From the NCBI RefSeq assembly GCF_902459645.1, contig NZ_CABPSK010000001.1, positions 992,001 to 1,056,000 on the forward strand: DNA of 64,000 nucleotides, in the 5' to 3' direction. The notes beneath the pieces are model-generated. The model was not told the origin of the DNA. It did not search any database and saw nothing but the letters and a program-made list of their open reading frames with translations. This DNA is from Pandoraea pneumonica. GTDB lineage: Bacteria; Pseudomonadota; Gammaproteobacteria; Burkholderiales; Burkholderiaceae. Each line of letters starts with the position of its first letter. Within the stretch, counting starts at the first letter, position 1. Both the position numbers and the translations under genes were made by a program. Of this stretch, positions 1 to 7,994 are shown piece after piece.

Positions 1-598
1 GCGGGAATATTCGTCGCAATACATCACTTTGCAGCGGCAGAAAGTCGTACGGCCCGGCAAGCCCGATCACACCGGCAATCTCGCCCGGATCAACTGCAAC
101 GGCACACAGATATCGAGGGTCTGTGGCCAGTAACGCCACGATCTGCGCGCCAGCCGAATGTCCCATCAGAATCAAACGGCTCGGATCGCCGCCAAACGCT
201 TGGGCATGGTCACGCGCCCAATGCACAGCGAGCGCTGCATCGTCCATGAATGTTGGAAACACCACTTCGGGATACGTCCGGTAATCCGGCACCACGACGA
301 GATATCCGCGTGAAGCAAGCGCCTCACCCACAAAGCGATAGTCATCGCGCTCGCCGCTCTGCCAGCTTCCGCCGTAGAAAAACACCACCACGGGACGACT
401 CGCGTGGCCGATGGCCGGTTTTGTCGGGACGTAGACGTCGAGCTGTTGCCGGGCAACGTCTCCATACTTAACGCCCGTCGTCACCTGATAGGTGGAACGC
501 GGTGTCCACGCGTTCACGAGGTGCGCAGGACTGCATGCGCCAAGCGCCGCACCCAGCGTGCTCACCAGAATCGCCCTGCTGAACAAAGCACCCGGCAT
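1..598 (-). CDS. alpha/beta-hydrolase lipoprotein (esterase family), 3' end outside window
   Basis: Reads on the minus strand from ATG 598 and is still open at position 1, so the C-terminus is missing. Residues 1-22 form a signal peptide with a lipobox LGAC (Cys22), so an envelope lipoprotein is expected. The visible half matches the HSL/carboxylesterase alpha/beta-hydrolase pattern: an oxyanion segment FFYGGSW (normally HGG; here Tyr replaces His), then DDAALAVHWARD, then the nucleophile elbow GHSAGA. The acid and catalytic His would lie beyond the window. It faces the lipocalin gene across about 190 bases. Substrate unknown. This frame is supported by continuous homology-like motifs; overlapping frames lack them. 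Confidence 0.8.
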   Translation of the reverse strand, partial: MPGALFSRAILVSTLGAALGACSPAHLVNAWTPRSTYQVTTGVKYGDVARQQLDVYVPTKPAIGHASRPVVVFFYGGSWQSGERDDYRFVGEALASRGYLVVVPDYRTYPEVVFPTFMDDAALAVHWARDHAQAFGGDPSRLILMGHSAGAQIVALLATDPRYLCAVAVDPGEIAGVIGLAGPYDFLPLQSDVLRRIFP

Positions 599-788
599 AT
601 GGCCTCTCCCTTCGCCATTCGGATTGAGGGATGTGCCGAAGGCATCTCATGCCCTGCACCGGTGAACGTACGGCTGCCGATGGCGATTGGATGCAAGGCG
701 AACGCGAATTTTGGTCGGGCGCTGCATCCAATGCGCCCCGTTTTTCGTATAGAGGACATTGCGCCCCTGATCCGTCGACGGAGCCCGT

Positions 789-1421
789 ATGTTGGCCAAA
801 CCCACCACAATGTCCCGCCCGTTGTTCTCAGCCAAAGCGGTCGTTGCGGCCGTTTCCCTTATCGCAACGCTGCAATTGGCAGCTTGCTCTGGGGCACCCT
901 CCAACCAAAATCCGCGTGCCGATGTGCCGCTTCAGACCGTCCCGGTCGACCTGCCTCGCTATATGGGGCGCTGGTACGTCATCGCCAATATTCCGTACTT
1001 TGCCGAACGCGACTACGTCGGCAGCCGTGCCGAATGGGTACTGCGCGAAGACGGTCGCATCGACGACCATTTCTACGGTCGCAAGGGCGGCTTCGATCAG
1101 GACGAGCGCCATTACGAGTTTATCGATACGGTAGTGCCGGGTAGCGGCGGCGGGCACTGGCGAGTGCGGCTCTTCTGGCCGATCTACGTCTCCCAGCTCA
1201 CGCTGTACGTCGACCCGGATTACCGCTACACCCTTCTCGGCTATCCCGACAAATCACTGGGTTGGATCTTTTCGCGCGACCCCGTCATGGATGACGCGAC
1301 ATACCAAGCGCTACTCGCGCGCTTCGGCGCGATGGGCTATGACACGTCGCGTTTCCGGCGTGTCCCGCAGATGCCGAATCAAATCGGTCGTCCGGGCTTC
1401 GCCAGTCCCGGCCAGCACTAG
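789..1421 (+). CDS. outer-membrane lipocalin (Blc-like lipoprotein)
   Basis: 210 residues if the first start is used; an ATG at 810 is an equally good start. A signal peptide ends in lipobox LAAC (Cys33). The mature part opens with the lipocalin signature GRWYVIANIP (G60-Y63 region), and the spacing and length suit a bacterial Blc lipocalin, a small beta-barrel that binds fatty acids or lysophospholipids at the outer membrane. The middle shows regular beta strands (YEFIDTVV, WRVRLFWP, YTLLGYPD) and ends with a helix like the family. It is divergent from the esterase lipoprotein; a shared envelope lipid role is inference. Confidence 0.88.
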   Translation: MLAKPTTMSRPLFSAKAVVAAVSLIATLQLAACSGAPSNQNPRADVPLQTVPVDLPRYMGRWYVIANIPYFAERDYVGSRAEWVLREDGRIDDHFYGRKGGFDQDERHYEFIDTVVPGSGGGHWRVRLFWPIYVSQLTLYVDPDYRYTLLGYPDKSLGWIFSRDPVMDDATYQALLARFGAMGYDTSRFRRVPQMPNQIGRPGFASPGQH

Positions 1422-1460
1422 AGTGCTTTTTCGTGTGCTTTGGGCGCTTCTGACGACAAA

Positions 1461-2114
1461 TCAAATACCGACGCGCTGGTAACCCGGTTGTTCGAATGGA
1501 TGCGCCTGCGCAAACTCGGGCAGCTTGAAACACTGCTTGCCTAGCGCGGCGACCAGCGGATACGCGACGAGATCCATGTCGTACACATGGGCCAGCGCAA
1601 TCTGTCCGGCGATACCGATATCCGCGACGGTAGGTACGTCACCCAACGCGAACGGCGCTGCGGGACGCTGGGTCAGCAATCGTTCATACGTCGCCAGTCC
1701 TTCCCTCACCCAATGGCGGCACCACGCTTCGATGGCCGCGCTGTCGGCGTCAAACGCCTGCGCGAGGTGCTTCCGAACGCGCGGCACGGTCAGCGGGTGT
1801 GCATCGGCGATCGACACGAACGCCAGTGCCCGCGCATAAGCACGGTCTTTCGCATCCAACGGCAATAAGCGCGGCTCGGGGTACGTCTCGTCGAGATATT
1901 CCATGATCGCCATCGACTGAAAAATACGATGGCCATGGTCGACCAACGTCGGCACCACGTGCTCCGTGTTGACCTGTGCGTACGCCGCGTCAAACTGTCG
2001 CCCCGACAAAATATCGACCTCAATTTCCTCGAACGGCAGTTGCTTGAGCGCAAGCGCGACACGAACGCGAAACGCCGCATTCGATCGCCAAAAACCATAG
2101 AGCTGAATTGTCAT
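1461..2114 (-). CDS. glutathione S-transferase family protein (maleylacetoacetate isomerase-like)
   Basis: 217 residues from ATG 2114, which follows a plausible AAGGA ribosome site; an upstream in-frame start at 2147 would extend into the operator. The N-terminal thioredoxin fold has YGFWRSNAAFRVRVAL, the place where zeta-class enzymes carry SSCS-RVR, then VVPTLVD (cis-Pro) and QSMAIMEYL (glutathione gamma-glutamyl site). The C-terminal helical domain has the GST motif VADIGIAGQ. Zeta-class/MaiA-like is the closest family, but no tyrosine-catabolism genes are nearby. It is divergent from a MarR regulator with two palindromes over its promoter, so a stress or detoxification role controlled by that regulator is likelier. 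Confidence 0.82.
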   Translation of the reverse strand: MTIQLYGFWRSNAAFRVRVALALKQLPFEEIEVDILSGRQFDAAYAQVNTEHVVPTLVDHGHRIFQSMAIMEYLDETYPEPRLLPLDAKDRAYARALAFVSIADAHPLTVPRVRKHLAQAFDADSAAIEAWCRHWVREGLATYERLLTQRPAAPFALGDVPTVADIGIAGQIALAHVYDMDLVAYPLVAALGKQCFKLPEFAQAHPFEQPGYQRVGI

Positions 2115-2133
2115 CGGATCGGTCCTTTTTAAC

Positions 2134-2149
2134 GATTGCATTTGCAATC
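2134..2149. promoter_or_regulatory. operator palindrome 2 (GATTGCA-TT-TGCAATC)
   Basis: Perfect 7+7 inverted repeat with core TTGCA-N2-TGCAA, placed at the predicted transcription start of the GST gene. Binding here and at the other site would block the promoter. Confidence 0.6.
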
Positions 2150-2155
2150 GAGCGC

Positions 2156-2184
2156 ATCATGCCATCGCACAATTGCAATTGCAA
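2156..2184 (-). promoter_or_regulatory. predicted promoter of the GST gene
   Basis: On the minus strand a -35 box TTGCAA (2184-2179) and a -10 box CATGAT (2161-2156) are 17 bases apart, giving a start near 2149, about 35 bases before the ATG. The -35 box is half of a palindrome. Confidence 0.5.
2173..2184. promoter_or_regulatory. operator palindrome 1 (TTGCA-N2-TGCAA)
   Basis: Perfect 12-base palindrome TTGCAATTGCAA covering the -35 region of the GST promoter. It shares its core with a second site centred 37 bases away. A MarR dimer site is the natural inference because the marR-like gene is divergent. Confidence 0.6.
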
Positions 2185-2227
2185 CTCACTCGAATTGACA
2201 GGCTCCACGCCCTCGACGAACGAGTTC

Positions 2228-2256
2228 TTGACATTAATTGACTTATCAAATACTGT
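2228..2256 (+). promoter_or_regulatory. predicted promoter of the marR-like gene
   Basis: TTGACA (2228-2233), 17-base spacer, TACTGT (2251-2256). The spacer also contains TTGA-N4-TCAA. Start of transcription would be near 2263, leaving a short leader before GTG 2290. Confidence 0.6.
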
Positions 2257-2289
2257 TCAGGCAATTAAATATTGGCGACTGGGTCTCAC

Positions 2290-2727
2290 GTGACGCATTA
2301 CGACCGCAACAATTTCCATCTGACGCAAAGTGTCGGGTTTTACCTTTCCAAGGCGCGCAACCTATTGGCCGCCGAGTTGGATCAGGCGCTCAAGCCGCTC
2401 GACATTACCGGGCCACAGATGGGCATTTTGCTGACGCTGGGGCTCGGGCAGATCTCAACACCGCTCGAACTGAGCAAGATGCTCGCCATGGATTCCGGCT
2501 CGACCACCCGCATGCTCGATAAGCTGGAGACCAAAGGCCTCATCTCCCGGCATCGCAGTACCGACGACCGCCGCGTCGTGAATCTGGCGCTGACCCCGGC
2601 AGGCAAGGCGGTCACCGAGCAGGTTCCGGACATTGCGCCGGGCGTTCTGAATCACCGTCTGGCGGGCTTCTCCGCCGAAGAGTTCAAGCAGTTTCTCAAC
2701 TTGCTCAAAAAATTCACGGGCGACTGA
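2290..2727 (+). CDS. MarR-family transcriptional regulator
   Basis: 145 residues from GTG 2290 (a TTG at 2272 would add six residues). It has the MarR winged-helix layout: dimerisation helix FYLSKARNLLAAELDQAL, recognition region STPLELSKMLAMDSGSTTRMLDKLETKGLI, and wing RHRSTDDRRVVNLALTPAGK. Proteins of this type (EmrR-like) are repressors released by phenolic or hydrophobic drugs. Thirty bases downstream lies a DHA2 exporter in the same direction, and the divergent GST promoter carries two palindromes, so it probably controls both its own operon and the GST gene. Confidence 0.9.
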   Translation: MTHYDRNNFHLTQSVGFYLSKARNLLAAELDQALKPLDITGPQMGILLTLGLGQISTPLELSKMLAMDSGSTTRMLDKLETKGLISRHRSTDDRRVVNLALTPAGKAVTEQVPDIAPGVLNHRLAGFSAEEFKQFLNLLKKFTGD

Positions 2728-2757
2728 TCCGCGAGTTTTTTTCGGAATTTATCTGAC

Positions 2758-4356
2758 ATGTCAGACATTGATAAGGCAATCACCCCATCACCCGGGCGGA
2801 CACCTGTAGCACGCCCAGCCGCAGAGCTTCCCCCGCTCAAGGGCGGCAAATTGGCGTTGGCCAGCTTCGCCGTGGCATTGGCAACGTTCATGAACGTGCT
2901 GGACTCCTCCATCGCCAACGTCGCCATTCCGACAATCTCGGGCAACTTGGGGGTCTCAGTCGACGAAGGTACTTGGGTCATCACGCTCTTCGCGGCGGCT
3001 AACGCGGTGTCGATTCCCCTGACCGGCTGGCTGACGCAACGGGTCGGGCAAGTGCGCCTCTTCGTGATCTCGATTCTGTTGTTCGTCTTCTCGTCGTGGC
3101 TATGCGGCATTGCGCCGAACTTGCCGACGCTGCTCGCCGCGCGCGTGCTGCAAGGAGCCGTGGCTGGTCCGATGACGCCGCTCTCGCAAGCCATCCTGCT
3201 CGGCTCGTACCCCAAACAGAAAAGCTCGACGGCGCTCGCCCTGTGGGCCATGACGGCCACCGTCGGGCCGATCGCAGGCCCGGCGCTCGGGGGATGGATC
3301 ACCGACAACTACTCGTGGTCGTGGATCTTCTACATCAACATTCCAGTGGGCCTTTTCGCCGCTGCGGCGACGTGGTTTATCTACCGTGACCGCGAGTCCG
3401 AGCGCCGCAAGCTGCCGATCGACGTGGTGGGCCTGTCGTTACTGGTGACTTGGGTCGCGGCGTTGCAGATCATGCTCGACAAGGGCAAGGACCTCGACTG
3501 GTTCCACTCGCCGGTGGTCGTGGTGCTGGGTCTGGTCGCCGTGATCGGCTTCGCGTTCTTCCTGATCTGGGAATTCACCGACGCCCATCCGATCGTGGAT
3601 TTGCGACTGTTCAAGGGCCGCAACTTCCTTGCCGGTACCGTTGCAATATCAGTGGCTTACGGCATCTTCTTCGCGAATCTTGTGGTGTTGCCGCAATGGA
3701 TGCAGCAGTACCTTGCCTACCCTGCGCTGCAAGCTGGCCTCGCCACCGCGCCGCTCGGCGTGTTCGCCGTGCTGCTCACGCCCGTGCTCGGACGCCTCAT
3801 CCCGAAGAGCGACCTGCGAATTCTCGCGACGTTGGCCTTTCTGGGCTTCGCCGGTGTGTTTTTCATGCGGGCGCAGTTCACGACGGGCGTCGATATGCGT
3901 TCGCTGGTGTTGCCCACGTTGTTGCAGGGTATTCCGACTGCGCTCTTCTTCGTGCCGTTGACGGCGATTCTGCTCTCCGGCCTGCCGCCCGAGAAAATTC
4001 CTGCGGCGGCAGGCTTGTCGAACTTTGTCCGCACGTTCTGCGGTGCCGTCAGCACATCGCTTACCGCGACCGCATGGAGCGACCGGACCATCCTTCACCA
4101 TGCACGTCTGACCGAGCAGATTGTCGTGGGCAATCCCTCGGTGCAAGCGACCCTCGACACATTGCAAACCGCCAAAGGTTTTAGCCCCGCGCAGGCGCTG
4201 GCATTCCTCGAAAACAGCCTGAACTTGCAAGCCGTCATGCTCGGGCTGGACGACATCTTCTGGATTTCCGGCGTGATCTTTATCCTCATCATTCCCTTGA
4301 TCTGGCTTACCAAGCCTGACCGGAATGCCGCGAGTGGTCCTGTGGCGGCACACTGA
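2758..4356 (+). CDS. DHA2-family (EmrB/QacA-type) drug:proton antiporter
   Basis: 532 residues, the usual length for a 14-helix DHA2 major facilitator in the inner membrane. A polar N-terminal tail of about 30 residues precedes helix 1, which contains the family signature FMNVLDSSIANVAIPTI, followed by WVITLFAAANAVSIPLTGW (helix 2) and motif A-like GQVRLFV. Motif C-type helix GPIAGPALGGWITDNYSWSW is present. It probably exports hydrophobic toxins. There is no emrA adaptor or outer-membrane channel beside it, so it may work alone or borrow partners. It is co-oriented with, and 30 bases from, the MarR gene. Confidence 0.9.
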   Translation: MSDIDKAITPSPGRTPVARPAAELPPLKGGKLALASFAVALATFMNVLDSSIANVAIPTISGNLGVSVDEGTWVITLFAAANAVSIPLTGWLTQRVGQVRLFVISILLFVFSSWLCGIAPNLPTLLAARVLQGAVAGPMTPLSQAILLGSYPKQKSSTALALWAMTATVGPIAGPALGGWITDNYSWSWIFYINIPVGLFAAAATWFIYRDRESERRKLPIDVVGLSLLVTWVAALQIMLDKGKDLDWFHSPVVVVLGLVAVIGFAFFLIWEFTDAHPIVDLRLFKGRNFLAGTVAISVAYGIFFANLVVLPQWMQQYLAYPALQAGLATAPLGVFAVLLTPVLGRLIPKSDLRILATLAFLGFAGVFFMRAQFTTGVDMRSLVLPTLLQGIPTALFFVPLTAILLSGLPPEKIPAAAGLSNFVRTFCGAVSTSLTATAWSDRTILHHARLTEQIVVGNPSVQATLDTLQTAKGFSPAQALAFLENSLNLQAVMLGLDDIFWISGVIFILIIPLIWLTKPDRNAASGPVAAH

Positions 4357-4379
4357 AATCCCCCATCGCTGCGCCCTAG

Positions 4380-4408
4380 TTGGCAAATTTCCATGTTTCG
4401 ACTATATT
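4380..4408 (+). promoter_or_regulatory. predicted arsR promoter placing +1 on the start codon
   Basis: TTGGCA (4380-4385), 17-base spacer, TATATT (4403-4408). Six bases later is A4415, the first base of the arsR ATG. No Shine-Dalgarno sequence precedes that ATG, so a leaderless mRNA is suggested. Confidence 0.65.
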
Positions 4409-4421
4409 CGAAACATGGAAA
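4388..4421. promoter_or_regulatory. arsR: ArsR operator: 14-bp perfect inverted repeat
   Basis: TTTCCATGTTTCGA (4388-4401) and its exact complement (4408-4421) flank CTATAT. The repeat covers the spacer, surrounds the -10 box and includes the start codon. This is the expected position for an autorepressing ArsR dimer released by arsenite. Confidence 0.75.
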
Positions 4422-4759
4422 CAAATAACGCCCTTGAAGCGCTTGCTGCGCTCGCGCATCCCATTCGCCTGTCGGTCTTCCGCTTGCTTGTGCAGGCGGG
4501 CCCCGACGGCTTGCCCGCTGGCCGCATTGCCGAGTCGCTCGACATGCCCGCCTCGTCGCTGTCGTTCCATCTCAAGGAATTGCACCGCGCCGAATTGCTC
4601 GCCAGCCGCCAAGACGGTCGCTCCATCATCTACATGGCGCAGTTCGAGACCATGAACGGCCTGCTCGGTTATCTGACGGAAAACTGTTGCAGCGGTGTGG
4701 CCTGCTCGCCCGATTTCGCCTGCAAACCGCCGACACTGCCGAAGCAACCGAAGCCATGA
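4415..4759 (+). CDS. arsR: arsenite-responsive repressor ArsR
   Basis: 114 residues from ATG 4415. Winged-helix ArsR/SmtB fold: ALAALAHPIRLSVFRLL, helix-turn-helix PAGRIAESLDMPASSLSFHL, wing RQDGRSIIYM. It lacks the classic CVC arsenic site in the DNA-binding helix; instead Cys91, Cys92, Cys97 and Cys103 sit in the C-terminal tail, like the Acidithiobacillus-type ArsR. It should repress the ars operon until As(III) or Sb(III) binds. Its stop overlaps the acr3 start by four bases (ATGA). The upstream in-frame extension to 4325 would cross the promoter and is rejected. Confidence 0.93.
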   Translation: METNNALEALAALAHPIRLSVFRLLVQAGPDGLPAGRIAESLDMPASSLSFHLKELHRAELLASRQDGRSIIYMAQFETMNGLLGYLTENCCSGVACSPDFACKPPTLPKQPKP

Positions 4760-5817
4760 GCACACTGCCTTCATCTGCACCGGCCGCCCAGCCAGCGGCC
4801 ATCGGTGTCTTCGAACGCTATCTAACCGTGTGGGTCGCCCTGTGTATCGTGGCGGGCATCTTGTTGGGCCAGTGGCTCCCCGGCATGTTTCACGCCATCG
4901 GCACGATGGAAGTGGCACAGGTCAATCTGCCGGTGGGCGGGCTGATCTGGGTGATGATCATTCCCATGCTCATCAAGATCGACTTCGGCGCGATGGGACA
5001 AGTCACTCGGCATTGGCGCGGCATCGGCGTCACGCTGTTCGTGAACTGGTTCGTGAAGCCGTTCTCGATGGCGCTGCTCGGGTGGCTCTTCGTGCGGCAT
5101 TGGTTCGCACAGTGGCTGCCCGCTGATCAGCTCGACAGCTACGTCGCAGGTCTCATTCTGCTGGCGGCTGCGCCCTGCACCGCGATGGTTTTTGTCTGGT
5201 CGCAACTGTGTAAAGGCGATCCGTACTTCACGCTGTCGCAGGTCGCCCTCAACGACGCCATCATGATCGTGGCCTTCGCGCCGGTGGTTGCGCTGCTGCT
5301 CGGGCTGTCGTCGATTACGGTGCCCTGGGACACGCTGATGACCTCGGTCGGTCTCTATATCGTCATCCCGGTGGCGCTGGCGCAGATCATTCGCAGGGCG
5401 TTGCTCGCGCGCGGCGAGGCGACGTATCAGCGTGTCGTCGGCGCAATGGGGCCGTACTCGATCATGGCGTTGCTGGCCACGCTCGTCCTGCTCTTCGGCT
5501 TCCAAGGCAACGCCATCGTCGAGCAGCCGCTGATCATTGCGCTGCTGGCGGTCCCGATCCTTATTCAGGTGCTGCTCAATTCCGGGCTGGCTTATTGGCT
5601 CAACCGCAGGCTGGGCGTTGCCCATTGCGTCGCGGGCCCGTCCGCGCTGATTGGTGCAAGCAATTTCTTCGAATTGGCCGTCGCCACTGCGATCAGCCTC
5701 TTCGGCTTTCAGTCAGGCGCCGCACTCGCCACGGTGGTGGGTGTGTTGATCGAGGTGCCCGTCATGCTCCTCGTGGTCGCCGTCGTCAATCGCTCGCAAC
5801 GTTGGTACGGAAGTTAG
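4756..5817 (+). CDS. acr3: ACR3-type arsenite efflux permease
   Basis: 353 residues from ATG 4756, overlapping the arsR stop. About ten membrane helices of the BART superfamily. The ACR3 signature residues are present: Cys141 in LAAAPCTAMVFVWS (helix 4) and Glu306 in GASNFFELAVA (helix 9), both reported as required for transport in ACR3 proteins. It exports arsenite across the inner membrane using the proton gradient, completing the detoxification of arsenate reduced by ArsC. Longer starts inside arsR (4687) are less likely because translational coupling through ATGA is typical here. Confidence 0.95.
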   Translation: MSTLPSSAPAAQPAAIGVFERYLTVWVALCIVAGILLGQWLPGMFHAIGTMEVAQVNLPVGGLIWVMIIPMLIKIDFGAMGQVTRHWRGIGVTLFVNWFVKPFSMALLGWLFVRHWFAQWLPADQLDSYVAGLILLAAAPCTAMVFVWSQLCKGDPYFTLSQVALNDAIMIVAFAPVVALLLGLSSITVPWDTLMTSVGLYIVIPVALAQIIRRALLARGEATYQRVVGAMGPYSIMALLATLVLLFGFQGNAIVEQPLIIALLAVPILIQVLLNSGLAYWLNRRLGVAHCVAGPSALIGASNFFELAVATAISLFGFQSGAALATVVGVLIEVPVMLLVVAVVNRSQRWYGS

Positions 5818-5828
5818 TAAAAATCACC

Positions 5829-6251
5829 ATGACCGTCACGATCTATCACAACCCAGCCTGCGGCACGTCGCGTAACACGCTGGCCATGATTCGCAACGCG
5901 GGTATCGAACCCACGATCGTCGAATATCTCGTCACGCCGCCCGACCGGATCACTTTGCAGCAAATGATTCGCGATGCCGGGCTTACCGTGCGCGAGGCCA
6001 TTCGCGAAAAAGGCACGCCATACGCGGAACTGGGCCTCGACGATACGTCGCTGAGCGACGACCGGTTGCTCGACGCCATGCTCGCGCATCCCATCCTGAT
6101 CAACCGCCCGTTCGTCGTCACGCCGTTGGGTGTGCGGCTTTGCCGCCCTTCCGAACTCGTGCTCGACATCCTGCCGTCACCGCAGCAAGGGGCGTTCACC
6201 AAAGAAGACGGTGAAGCCATCGTCGACTCGCAAGGCAACAGAATCCGATGA
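5829..6251 (+). CDS. arsC: arsenate reductase, glutaredoxin-linked
   Basis: 140 residues. The N-terminal [13 protein letters not shown] holds catalytic Cys11, and the later [18 protein letters not shown] region carries the anion-binding arginines, as in R773 ArsC (glutathione/glutaredoxin type, not the low-molecular-weight phosphatase type). It reduces arsenate to arsenite in the cytoplasm for export by the upstream permease. It starts 11 bases after acr3 and overlaps arsH by four bases (ATGA). A longer in-frame opening from 5595 lies inside acr3 and is not used. Confidence 0.95.
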   Translation: MTVTIYHNPACGTSRNTLAMIRNAGIEPTIVEYLVTPPDRITLQQMIRDAGLTVREAIREKGTPYAELGLDDTSLSDDRLLDAMLAHPILINRPFVVTPLGVRLCRPSELVLDILPSPQQGAFTKEDGEAIVDSQGNRIR

Positions 6252-6970
6252 AAACCGAAATGCCCAATGTCAGCGGTTCGGCACTCGACGTGCCGGACCT
6301 TCGCAAGCTCGAACCCGCCACCGTCAGTACGCATGCGCCGCGTATTCTTCTGCTCTATGGTTCGTTGCGCGAGGCGTCTTACAGCCGGAAGCTGGTGCTC
6401 GAAGCGCAGCGCATTCTTCAGCACTTCGGCGCGGAAACCCGCGTCTTCGACCCGCATGGTCTGCCGATGGCGGACAGCGTCCCGGCAGATCATCCGAAGG
6501 TGGTCGAGTTGCGGAAGCTCTCCGAATGGTCAGAGGGACAGGTGTGGTGCAGCCCCGAGCGGCACGGCACGCTAAGCGCCGTCTTCAAGAATCAGATCGA
6601 CTGGCTGCCGTTGGAAATGGGCGGCATTCGTCCGACACAGGGACGCACGCTTGCCGTGATGCAGGTTTGCGGCGGCTCGCAATCGTTCAACTCGGTCAAT
6701 GCCCTGCGGGTGCTCGGGCGGTGGATGCGCATGGTGACGATTCCGAACCAATCGTCGGTGGCGAAGGCGTACCTGGAATTCGACGAGAACGGCCGGATGA
6801 AACCCTCGCCGTACTACGACCGAGTGGTCGACGTGATGGAAGAACTGTTCAAGTTCACGCTGCTCGTACGGGATCGCAGCGACTATTTGACCGACCGGTA
6901 TAGCGAACGCAAGGATGCCTTGCCGGCACAAGCGACAGCACTCGCGGCGGCAGCGATGGCCACGAACTAA
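6248..6970 (+). CDS. arsH: ArsH NADPH-dependent FMN reductase / organoarsenical oxidase
   Basis: 240 residues. Flavodoxin-like fold with the NADPH-FMN reductase phosphate loop [13 protein letters not shown] and [10 protein letters not shown], then the ArsH-specific stretches WSPERHG-like (here WCSPERHG), [19 protein letters not shown] and [13 protein letters not shown]. ArsH oxidises trivalent methyl and aromatic arsenicals and may protect against oxidative stress. It is the last gene of the operon; its stop overlaps by four bases the stop of the opposing LysR gene. Confidence 0.94.
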   Translation: MKTEMPNVSGSALDVPDLRKLEPATVSTHAPRILLLYGSLREASYSRKLVLEAQRILQHFGAETRVFDPHGLPMADSVPADHPKVVELRKLSEWSEGQVWCSPERHGTLSAVFKNQIDWLPLEMGGIRPTQGRTLAVMQVCGGSQSFNSVNALRVLGRWMRMVTIPNQSSVAKAYLEFDENGRMKPSPYYDRVVDVMEELFKFTLLVRDRSDYLTDRYSERKDALPAQATALAAAAMATN

Positions 6971-7899
6971 ACGGGGTCGCAAAGCTCGATGTCGGGCAGC
7001 GTTCGTGAGCTGGTTTCCTTGATCAGCGAGATGAACTCAGCAATGTAGGGCGTGCGACTCTGATCGCCCCGAGTCGCCGCACAAATCTGTGCGGACAATC
7101 CCGTCGAAGTGATCGGCAGTGCCGTTACGTATTGCCTTTGCAGATAGGACTGCACCGCCCACCGAGGCAGGACCGCGATGCCGCGAAGTGTGGATACGAG
7201 CATCAGAATTGCCACAGTCAACTCGGTGGTGCGCCGGGGCGGCGAGATGCCCGCAGGCTTGAGTAGCAACTGAACAATATCGAGTGCGTCGTCTTCGACC
7301 GGATACGTAATGAGGGTCTGATCGCGGAAGTCGTCCGCGCCAAGGTAGGCCTTCTGTGCAAACGGATGATCGTTGGCAACGAGCGCGACGAGTTTGAACC
7401 GGAACAGCGGTTGAATCACGATGCCCGTTTCCGGCTCGGAACATGAGACCAGTGCCAGATCCGCCTTGCCTTGGTGGAGCAATCCAACGGGATCGGACTG
7501 GTATCCCGAGACGAGATCGATCTCCACTTCGGGCCACCGGGCCCGGAACGCGTCCACCGCGGGAATCAACCAGTCAAAACAGGTGTGGCACTCGATGGCA
7601 ATACGAAGACTGCCGGTCGTCCCCTCTTTCATCCGCACCAAATCGCGGGTCGTCTGATTCAGCAACGGCACGACCACGTCCGCGACCTCCAACAGCCGCC
7701 TGCCCGCTGGCGTGAATACCACCGGCGCCGACTTTCGCACGAACAACGGCAGGCCGTAGAAATCTTCCAATGCCTTGATGTGGTGAGAAAGCGCCCCTTG
7801 TGTCAGCCGCATCCAAGTCGCCGCCCGCGAAACACTACCGCTGTCGCGCAGTGCAATGAGCGTCTGTAGATGGCGCACGTCGATCGGAATTCTGTCCAT
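6967..7899 (-). CDS. LysR-family regulator (MetR-like)
   Basis: 310 residues from ATG 7899 (a TTG at 7929 is upstream). N-terminal helix-turn-helix [20 protein letters not shown], then [20 protein letters not shown]. The effector domain has [21 protein letters not shown] and [25 protein letters not shown], very like MetR, which senses homocysteine. No methionine genes are nearby: the divergent gene is an MFS carrier, so the target and ligand may differ. Convergent overlap with arsH looks incidental. Confidence 0.88.
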   Translation of the reverse strand: MDRIPIDVRHLQTLIALRDSGSVSRAATWMRLTQGALSHHIKALEDFYGLPLFVRKSAPVVFTPAGRRLLEVADVVVPLLNQTTRDLVRMKEGTTGSLRIAIECHTCFDWLIPAVDAFRARWPEVEIDLVSGYQSDPVGLLHQGKADLALVSCSEPETGIVIQPLFRFKLVALVANDHPFAQKAYLGADDFRDQTLITYPVEDDALDIVQLLLKPAGISPPRRTTELTVAILMLVSTLRGIAVLPRWAVQSYLQRQYVTALPITSTGLSAQICAATRGDQSRTPYIAEFISLIKETSSRTLPDIELCDPV

Positions 7900-7934
7900 T
7901 AATAAATTTGAGATTAACCAAGCGAACAATTGAT

Positions 7935-7963
7935 TTGAATAATAGTCGTGGCGCTCGCATACT
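7935..7963 (+). promoter_or_regulatory. predicted promoter of the divergent MFS gene
   Basis: TTGAAT (7935-7940), 17-base spacer, CATACT (7958-7963), about 30 bases before the ATG at 7995. Confidence 0.45.
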
Positions 7964-7967
7964 GCAA
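7939..7967 (-). promoter_or_regulatory. predicted promoter of the MetR-like LysR gene
   Basis: Minus strand TTGCAG (7967-7962), 17-base spacer, TATTAT (7944-7939). It overlaps the divergent MFS promoter almost completely, so a regulator bound here would affect both. Confidence 0.5.
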
Positions 7968-7994
7968 CGGCGTTGAAACTGAACCCCTAACGGT

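Noticed and set aside
4325-4414. Longer ArsR reading from 4325
   Set aside because: It would begin inside the exporter gene and cross the arsR promoter and operator; ArsR family similarity starts at 4415.
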